Assembly (NCBI GenBank): GCA_026770585.1
Contig: MU646501.1
Location: forward strand, 467,660-477,973
Source of the DNA: Baffinella frigidus
Lineage: Eukaryota; Cryptophyceae; Cryptomonadales; Baffinellaceae
Length of the DNA: 10,314 nt
Direction: 5' to 3'
The notes beneath the pieces are model-generated. The model was not told the origin of the DNA. It ran no database searches and saw only the letters and a list, made by a program, of their open reading frames with translations. The position numbers were made by a program, and so were the translations under genes. This document shows, piece after piece, positions 6,248 through 10,314 of this stretch. Within the stretch, counting starts at the first letter, position 1, and every line of letters starts with the position of its first letter.

Positions 6248-6285
6248 GGTCACGTTACTGCCGGATATCCGCGAGTAACGTGACC
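6248..6285. repeat. 38-bp nearly perfect dyad
   Basis: GGTCACGTTACT (6248-6259) pairs perfectly with AGTAACGTGACC (6274-6285). The centre contains a second perfect palindrome, CGGATATCCG (6262-6271); only two base pairs next to it are mismatched. It has the size and symmetry of a binding site for a dimeric protein, or of a hairpin. It lies 46 bp upstream of the ATG at 6331. Confidence 0.85.
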
Positions 6286-6330
6286 GAGCCAGCCCTTGAC
6301 TAGTACAAAGGTTTACAACCCCCATCTAAA

Positions 6331-6654
6331 ATGCTCTACCTTCCAGCCTTGCTAGGTCCTACTGAAAACCGTGGGGGCGTATTTCGTGGTACAAAGTGGA
6401 CGCGACTGGTAACGTTCGAATTCAGTTTAGGGGGAGGACAATCAATTTGCTCCCCCCACGGAATTGGAGCCACGCTACACGGCGGACTGCGAACCTTTCA
6501 TCAACAGTCAACTTACCTGAAGACAATTAACTTCAAGAAATTTGCTAAAGCAAATTGGTCCCGTTACATCCTAAAATCCAGCCCCAACGAAACCCTCGTA
6601 GTCCACCGTGTGCCACACCAGGCCATGAGCCGCAATTTTGGATACAAGTCTTAG
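6331..6654 (+). CDS. Hypothetical ORF, 107 aa
   Basis: This is one of the few frames in the window that begins with ATG (context TCTAAAATGC) and runs over 100 codons, ending in TAG. The N-terminal third has a Gly-rich patch (SLGGGQS) and the C-terminal half is basic with aromatic residues (NFKKFAKANWSRYILKS). There is no signal peptide, membrane helix or motif I recognise. The strong dyad at 6248-6285 lies just upstream and could be regulatory, but the ORF also sits largely between the inverted repeats at 6382-6409 and 6725-6751, so it may be element sequence. No homology can be claimed. Confidence 0.3.
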   Translation: MLYLPALLGPTENRGGVFRGTKWTRLVTFEFSLGGGQSICSPHGIGATLHGGLRTFHQQSTYLKTINFKKFAKANWSRYILKSSPNETLVVHRVPHQAMSRNFGYKS

Positions 6655-6751
6655 TTTGTACTCGGATCCGAAGTTTTGATATCGGATCGGACGTGGGAAC
6701 GACAAACCGTCTCATGTCACCAGGCCAGTGCGTACCATTTGTACCACGAAA
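6382..6751. mobile_element. Possible inverted-repeat-bounded element of about 370 bp
   Basis: TTTCGTGGTACAAA (6382-6395) and TTTGTACCACGAAA (6738-6751) are perfect 14-bp reverse complements. With small gaps the similarity continues inward to about 28 nt (6382-6409 against 6725-6751, sharing TGG, ACGC and ACTGG words). A second 9-bp pair, CCGTGGGGG (6369-6377) and CCCCCACGG (6453-6461), lies on the left side. There is no second copy in this window and no evident target-site duplication, so mobility is inferred only from the end structure. Confidence 0.4.
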
Positions 6752-6845
6752 ACGAAATTTTGCGTTGTGAGATTCCCACTTACGACCTGCCGTGGGATAG
6801 GTGAATGATGCCATATTCCCGGAGCTTTTAGAGCGTTTTCTAGAC

Positions 6846-6941
6846 CACACAGCGGACTTCGAAGGGATTTTGAATAACCCCTAAACTAAGACCTAGGACC
6901 CTACGGAAGACAATCCGTAGGTACATAGGGGGGGTTCGTAG
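6846..6941. mobile_element. MITE-like element, copy 2, inverted and partly deleted
   Basis: Read on the plus strand this matches the reverse complement of 2190-2348. The 25-bp terminus at 6846-6870 agrees with the inverted right end of copy 1. Matching continues through GAATAACCCCTAA and GACCTAGGACCCTAC and on to the CATAGGGGGG word near 6923. Similarity ends near 6941, and the opposite 25-bp terminus is missing; only a weak CTGTGGTTGG follows at 6957. An internal or terminal deletion is likely. Two diverged copies in opposite orientation support a dispersed family. Confidence 0.65.
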
Positions 6942-6977
6942 GCAATTCTTCCATAACTGTGGTTGGATTAATTAAAA

Positions 6978-6994
6978 CCGGCGCGCAGCGCCGG
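6978..6994. repeat. GC-rich hairpin
   Basis: CCGGCGC (6978-6984) and GCGCCGG (6988-6994) form a 7-bp stem with a GCA loop, flanked by A4 on both sides. The word GGCGCGCAGCGC recurs exactly at 7670-7681. Confidence 0.7.
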
Positions 6995-7030
6995 AAAATT
7001 CTGCAGGCGTTCATTCATCGAGTTTTGAAG

Positions 7031-7636
7031 CTAGGTTTGATATCCAAGTTGTTTTGCAAAGGTCCGAACCTCCTCTTCCAATCGACAATACTCACTCATG
7101 GCGTCAATGGAGGAGAACATACTGGAAGACTCTTGTCTTCAGACGGTCGATAAAATCAGGTTTGTGCCTCAATTTTTGAAGCCCTTGGCCCATGTTACTA
7201 AACTCAACTGTTTTGGAATGCTCATGATGTCCTCTTCAAATCCATGCACTAGACTTTTGGCGTAGGATGCAAGGAGCATACCCCAATACTCCTTTCCATT
7301 TTCAACGTGCAGCTTGATTCAGCAAATTGTTCCTGCTACATCTCATCCTCTCCCAACCCTGTCCTCCTCATCCAACCCTCCACTCATGTGAGCGACCTCG
7401 GACCCCCCCCAGTCGAAATGTTGGGAGTTTCTTACTACCAGTTGCAGACTCGTGACCCCACTCAATTCTTTGCCGCATCTTTTCATTCCAGCACGGTTGT
7501 CCTGGCAGCGAAGCGGTGTGAGAGCTCTTCTGTCTTCCATCTGCCACTTCACTCTGGGGCACGGTCTTGCGAGACCCGCACTTTTCGAACGTCGCACAGG
7601 ACCCCGCCCCGGCAGAGCCTTTGCACTTAGTTGCAT
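7031..7636 (-). pseudogene. Broken coding-like region, minus strand, interrupted only by TGA
   Basis: From an ATG at 7636 the same minus-strand frame runs to a TAG at 7031-7033 and is interrupted only by TGA, at 7343, 7319, 7169 and 7139. Two inner segments look protein-like: 7318-7172 (including ENGKEYWGMLLASYAKSLVH) and 7120-7034 (including DAMSEYCRLEEEVRTFAKQL). The part before 7343 is Arg/Gly-rich and less convincing. No family is recognised. The simplest reading is a decayed gene, or exons separated by introns I cannot place. UGA read as an amino acid is a further possibility. On the plus strand the frame 7307-7630 competes for the same DNA, so coding strand is not certain. Confidence 0.25.
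7307..7630 (+). CDS. Alternative plus-strand coding-like frame, 107 codons
   Basis: The frame begins with GTG (first in-frame ATG only near 7418) and ends in TAG. Its middle part, including SYYQLQTRDPTQFFAASFHS, has balanced composition. A +1-related frame is open from 7522 to the TAA at 7837-7839 and reads Pro/Ala-rich sequence; its stop is at the junction with the heptamer array (GGTTTATGGTTAAGGG). One frameshift or an unseen intron would be needed to connect them. It overlaps the minus-strand call, so at most one is likely real. No family is recognised. Confidence 0.18.
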   Translation: MQLDSANCSCYISSSPNPVLLIQPSTHVSDLGPPPVEMLGVSYYQLQTRDPTQFFAASFHSSTVVLAAKRCESSSVFHLPLHSGARSCETRTFRTSHRTPPRQSLCT

Positions 7637-7749
7637 CTACACCTTCGCCCCCGAAATCTGAGCATCCGAGGCGCGCAGCGCGTCCTTTGCAGCCTTCATC
7701 CAGCGTCACGGGCAAAGTACGCAAGCATGAGCACGTGGTAGTAGGCCCT

Positions 7750-7804
7750 CTCTGGCGCGTCGCCAGAGGGACACCGTGCGGCGGAGGGATGACGACGCGT
7801 CATC
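7750..7804. repeat. Two adjacent GC-rich hairpins
   Basis: CTCTGGCG (7750-7757) pairs with CGCCAGAG (7761-7768) across a CGT loop. Twenty bases later GATGACG (7788-7794) pairs with CGTCATC (7798-7804) across ACG. Each has a 3-nt loop. They lie just before the heptamer array that starts near 7828. Confidence 0.65.
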
Positions 7805-7827
7805 TTGTTGATCTAATCCAGCACCAG

Positions 7828-8500
7828 GTTTATGGTTAAGGGTTTAGGGTTCAGGAATTGGAGTTTAGTGTTCAGGGTTTAGGGTTCAGGGTTCAGGGTT
7901 TAGGGTTCAGGGTTTAGGGTTTAGGGTGCAGAAGTTGAGGTTTAGGGTGGAGGGTTGAGCGTGTAGGGTGTAGGGTTTACGGTCTAGGGTTTAGGGTTTG
8001 GGGGTTTGGGTTTAGGCTTTAGGGTTTAGGGTTTAGGGTTTTGGGTGTAGGGTGAGGAGTTAAGGTTTAGGGTTTAGGGTTTTGGGTTTAGGTCTTTGGG
8101 TTTTGATTTTTGGGTTTTGGGTTTTGGGTTTTGGGTTTTGGGTTTTGGGTTTTGGGTTCACACTTTAGGGTTTAGTGTTCAGGTTTTAGGTTCAGGGTTT
8201 AGGGTTGAGGGTTGACGGCTTGGGGGTTCAGAGTACAGGGTTTATGGTTTATGGTTTATGGTTTATGGTTTATGGTTTATGGTTTATGGTTTATGGTTTA
8301 TGGTTGCAAAGCCCGAAACAGAGCATGTATTTCTCTCGAAGGGCGTACGGTTTAGGTTTCGGAGTTTGATAATAGTGGTGTAGGCTTCGTGGATAAGTGT
8401 GTAAAGTTCGGGGTTCAGCGATTAGGGGCCAAGGTTTAGGTTTCAGGGTTTCGAGTTTAGGGATTAGCATTGAGGGTTTGGGATTTAGTATTTAGCAGGT
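7828..8500 (+). repeat. Degenerate heptamer array, G-rich strand
   Basis: TTTAGGG/TTCAGGG units fill about 7828-8100, then seven TTTTGGG at 8108-8156, mixed units, and nine perfect TTTATGG at 8241-8303. At 8306-8345 the array is broken by unrelated sequence (AAGCCCGAAACAGAGCATG). From 8346 to 8500 it continues as sparse, heavily mutated units (TTTAGGTTTC, GGGGTTCAG, TTTAGGG). Confidence 0.9.
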
Positions 8501-8510
8501 CTGCGTGCGA

Positions 8511-8705
8511 ATGCGGTTGCCGCTGGCAGAGTGGATCCGAGGCAAGGACGCAATCGGGCACATTCCCCCAAAACAAATCCAAGTTTACTGCTCAAGCGAA
8601 GTCGGTCGGGGTCGGGAAATATGCAACGTTCAAGTATGGGACTTGGGTGAAATTGTGCCACCAGGGGCGCGGGTAACCTATTGCACAGAGCTATTTCTCA
8701 CCTAG
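8511..8705 (+). CDS. Short coding-like ORF beside the array, 64 aa
   Basis: An ATG at 8511, about 10 bp after the last heptamer unit, opens 64 codons ending in TAG. The N-terminus has an amphipathic stretch (LPLAEWIRGKDAIGHIPPKQ) and the remainder alternates hydrophobic and polar residues in a beta-strand-like way (IVPPGARVTYCTELFLT at the end). There is no Gly-rich or repeat-derived bias. No family is recognised. Another plus frame, 8470-8676, overlaps it and starts inside the heptamer tract. It could be a gene fragment whose 5' part was replaced by repeats, or a chance ORF. Confidence 0.25.
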   Translation: MRLPLAEWIRGKDAIGHIPPKQIQVYCSSEVGRGREICNVQVWDLGEIVPPGARVTYCTELFLT

Positions 8706-8809
8706 GTGTTCGAGTCAGGAGCATAATGTAGGACTCAATCTGATTTGAATCAAGATTAAACCAGTTCAAGGATCCAAGTCGGTATAAAACTTGAAATATT
8801 TCGAGTTTT

Positions 8810-8853
8810 CTGGTTCCGGGTTTTGAGTTTCGGGTTTTGGGTTTCGGGTGTAG
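8810..8853 (+). repeat. Mini heptamer tract, TTTCGGG/TTTTGGG type
   Basis: TTCCGGG, TTTTGAG, TTTCGGG, TTTTGGG and TTTCGGG follow one another, giving a five- to six-unit isolated tract of variant telomere-type repeats within unique DNA. Confidence 0.75.
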
Positions 8854-9307
8854 GCAAGGGGATATGCAAGATGGGGAGAGCACCACCGAGAAATCGAGGT
8901 CTTGCTTTTAACTTTTGGCGAAAAGAAAACAGGGCACGAAAACAGGGCACCACACACCACAAACCACAAGCCCTGATCCCCTCGGTGCGCTCCATGCAGG
9001 CGATACAGGTCTCTGGACCCCTTCGCAGAGGGGTCAACTGAGGGGCGGCTCAGCGCCTACACAGCCTTATCAGAGCGCGTCAGCTCCTCCCTCTTCTTGC
9101 GCCTGGTAAATTCGGGACACGCACCGTCGTAGGGTCCTACAATAGGGCTAGTCCTTGGAGCATATGACCACCCTGCTTCCCAAACCGCGCTCAGACTAGA
9201 TATGTGTGATCCAAAGTCCAAAGACGAGCCCCTCTCGGGACAGTGGCGGTCCTCAAAAGTGGAGGTCTGTCAATACTAACGTCTCTTTATACCGATCGCA
9301 GGAACGC
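8854..9307. other. Unique spacer with small repeats
   Basis: GAAAACAGGGCAC occurs twice in tandem (8925-8937 and 8938-8950). A 7-bp hairpin GACCCCT/AGGGGTC spans 9016-9035. The word GTAGGGTCCTA at about 9129-9139 also occurs inside the MITE copy at 2288-2298. Overlapping ORFs on both strands are short and unrecognised, and I call no gene here. Confidence 0.55.
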
Positions 9308-9766
9308 ATGACGGCGTCCGAGCCTCAAGGAGGCGCGGGGGGGGGAACGCGTGGGCAGGCGCGCGGCGCCTTGCTCTCCCGGCCGGGAGAGAAAGGCGCC
9401 TCTTCCTCCCGGCCGGGAGAGCGAGACGCCATCCTGTCCCGACGCGGGCCCATTTTCCGGGACCGGACGGGCCCGCATCGGGACAGGATGGGCCGCTGCA
9501 GCGCTTCAAGTTCGCCGGGGGCGAGGTCGAGCCCTTTAGGTCCTTTAGGTTCTTCGAGCTCCCAACATAGGCGGACACCGGAACTGGTTCTGCAGAAAAG
9601 CCATGCTTCCTTTCGGATCACATTCAGGCCCCCCGGTGCAGAGGATCGCGGCAGAAACCGGCTAAAGGGTATCCTCATCGGCCCCTCTCCCCCGAGGCGG
9701 GCCCATCCTGACCCGACGTTGCCCGTCTGGGTAACCGTCAGTGTAACCGTCGGTAACCGTCAGTAA
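9308..9766 (+). CDS. Hypothetical low-complexity ORF, 152 aa
   Basis: The open frame extends from 9206 (GTG) but the first ATG is at 9308, giving 152 residues and ending in TAG at the short tandem repeat near 9731-9797. Residues roughly 15-50 contain a decapeptide repeat with SRPGE cores, encoded by the 30-bp DNA repeat; the rest is Arg/Ser/Gly/Pro-rich and probably disordered. The minus strand is open over the same region, because the repeat contains palindromes and GC-rich DNA has few stops. That makes the frame weak evidence for a gene. Confidence 0.2.
   Translation: MTASEPQGGAGGGTRGQARGALLSRPGEKGASSSRPGERDAILSRRGPIFRDRTGPHRDRMGRCSASSSPGARSSPLGPLGSSSSQHRRTPELVLQKSHASFRITFRPPGAEDRGRNRLKGILIGPSPPRRAHPDPTLPVWVTVSVTVGNRQ
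9361..9450 (+). repeat. 30-bp tandem repeat with internal palindromes
   Basis: Three units start at 9361, 9391 and 9421. The first two end in CTCCCGGCCGGGAGA and the third is diverged (CTGTCCCGACGCGGG). The first contains an 18-bp perfect palindrome, CTCTCCCGGCCGGGAGAG (9374-9391), and the second a 14-bp one, CTCCCGGCCGGGAG (9406-9419). Confidence 0.88.
9429..9491. repeat. 23-bp inverted repeat with one mismatch
   Basis: The arm at 9429-9451 (starting CCATCCTGTCCCGA) and the arm at 9469-9491 (ending TCGGGACAGGATGG) pair over 23 bp with a single C/T difference, separated by 17 nt. The left arm is the third unit of the 30-bp repeat, so repeat and hairpin are fused. It is GC-rich and very stable. 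Confidence 0.9.
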
Positions 9767-9797
9767 CCGTCAGTGTAACCAGTGTAACTGTCCGTGG
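9731..9797 (+). repeat. Short tandem repeat of GTAACCGTCAGT type
   Basis: GTAACCGTCAGT, GTAACCGTCG, GTAACCGTCA, GTAACCGTCAGT, GTAACCAGT and GTAACTGTCCGT follow one another, with a variable period of 9-12 bp. This variation is unlike the strict 7- and 21-bp arrays. It ends near the stop of the 9308-9766 frame. Confidence 0.85.
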
Positions 9798-9987
9798 TCG
9801 GGAAATACGGCAGGCGAGTCGGCAGTGACTCCGGTGGCGCCGACGCAGGTGGAACGCACCTCCTGAACCGGTGCCGCGAGGACAGTGTCCACTACCTTCC
9901 GCCAGGTCCTCGAGGGTTTGGGTTCGGAGGTGCCGACTACTCCTTCAGCGTTCTTGGCGAAGGAGGATCAGCTCGAGGTCGCTGCCT
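9798..9987. other. Unique GC-rich stretch, no gene recognised
   Basis: Plus-strand frames in this stretch run into the C-rich array and gain PTPYPLHPTP-like tails from it, so they are not credible genes. I see no RNA gene or strong repeat. Confidence 0.5.
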
Positions 9988-10268
9988 ACTCCCTACCCCC
10001 TACCCCCTACCCCCTACACCCTACCCCCTGCACCCTATACCATACACTCTACACCCTACACCATAAACCCTACTCCCTAGAACCTAAACTTTACTCCCCA
10101 CACCCTACAGTCTACTCCCTACACCCCACACCCTACACCCTACACCCTACACCCTACACCCTAAACCCTACACCCTACACCCTATTCCCTATTCCCTAAG
10201 CCTTGAACCCTTCACCTAAACCCTAAACCCCAAACTCTAAGCCCTAGACCCCAAACCCTAAACCCAGG
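9988..10268 (-). repeat. Degenerate heptamer array, C-rich on the plus strand, CCCTACA/CCCTACC type
   Basis: The left part is dominated by CCCTACC and CCCTACA variants rather than CCCTAAA. From about 10200 CCCTAAA, CCCCAAA and CCCTAGA units return. Its polarity is opposite to the array at 7828-8500, so the window contains a second G-rich then C-rich pair. Confidence 0.9.
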
Positions 10269-10290
10269 AGGCTACCCCCGGACCTCCCAT

Positions 10291-10314
10291 CCCCCCCCCC
10301 CCCCCCCCCCCCCC
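10291..10314. repeat. Terminal poly-C run of 24
   Basis: Twenty-four uninterrupted C end the window, after a short unique AGGAGGCTACCCCCGGACCTC stretch. A homopolymer at a sequence edge is often where an assembly stops; it may be a real C tract or a sequencing artefact. Confidence 0.85.

Noticed and set aside
6545-6850. A 101-codon minus-strand frame opposite the 6331-6654 ORF
   Set aside because: It starts with GTG inside the MITE-like end at 6846 and overlaps the ATG-started frame on the other strand. Its first ATG is internal, so it is probably a shadow.
9016-9035. A stem-loop that might be a tRNA arm or terminator
   Set aside because: It is a lone 7-bp stem with no other arms, no T-loop sequence and no T run. 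It stays only as a minor hairpin.
9276-9678. Minus-strand frames across the 30-bp repeat
   Set aside because: The repeat is built of palindromes and GC-rich DNA has few stops, so both strands stay open. There is no start context or domain to favour them.
9794-10199. Plus-strand frames with PTPYTL-like repeats
   Set aside because: They are the translation of CCCTACA/CCCTACC heptamers, with no independent coding evidence.
1-10314. A CRISPR array, judged from the many regular repeats
   Set aside because: The 7-bp, 21-bp and 30-bp repeats are contiguous, without unique spacers of constant length, and no cas-like genes are present.

Overview
The window looks like subtelomeric or interstitial telomere-repeat DNA from a eukaryotic nuclear genome. 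About a third of it is degenerate 7-bp repeats built on TTTAGGG/CCCTAAA, the telomere motif of plants, many green algae and several other protist lineages. There are no bacterial-style operons, ribosome-binding sites, rRNA, tRNA or CRISPR. Unique stretches have mixed GC content and short, broken reading frames. A TTTAGGG-type alga or other protist fits better than a prokaryote, but the species cannot be named from the sequence. No gene of recognisable family was found; every coding call below is a low-confidence 'coding-like' stretch.

Layout. 1-316: G-rich heptamer array with two copies of a shuffled non-telomeric module. 317-2600: mostly unique DNA with palindromes (1170-1209, 1778-1821, 1910-1934), an ACCGGT cluster, a coding-like ORF at 1394-1690 and a small terminal-inverted-repeat (MITE-like) element at 2190-2348. 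2601-3876 and 4265-4391: long G-rich heptamer arrays, with a 390-bp island between them holding a coding-like ORF on the minus strand and a 21-bp minisatellite. 4392-4876: minisatellite-rich spacer. At 4863-4888 a short palindrome marks the switch to C-rich heptamers (4877-5855). 5856-7827: unique DNA with a second 21-bp minisatellite, a 38-bp dyad, an ORF at 6331-6654, a second MITE copy in opposite orientation and a broken coding-like region on the minus strand. 7828-8500: G-rich heptamers again. 8501-9987: unique and GC-rich DNA with a 30-bp repeat, a strong inverted repeat and short tandem repeats. 9988-10268: C-rich heptamers, then a 24-C homopolymer at the window end.

There is no set of genes working together here. 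The organising theme is repeat turnover: heptamer blocks locally homogenised to different variants, head-to-head polarity changes (G-rich then C-rich, twice), minisatellites whose period is a multiple of seven, small inverted-repeat elements, and unique islands that look like eroded gene pieces, some of which run straight into heptamer arrays. The most notable items are the dispersed terminal-inverted-repeat element (2190-2348 and 6846-6941), the strand-switch palindrome at 4863-4888, and the blockwise variant heptamers.
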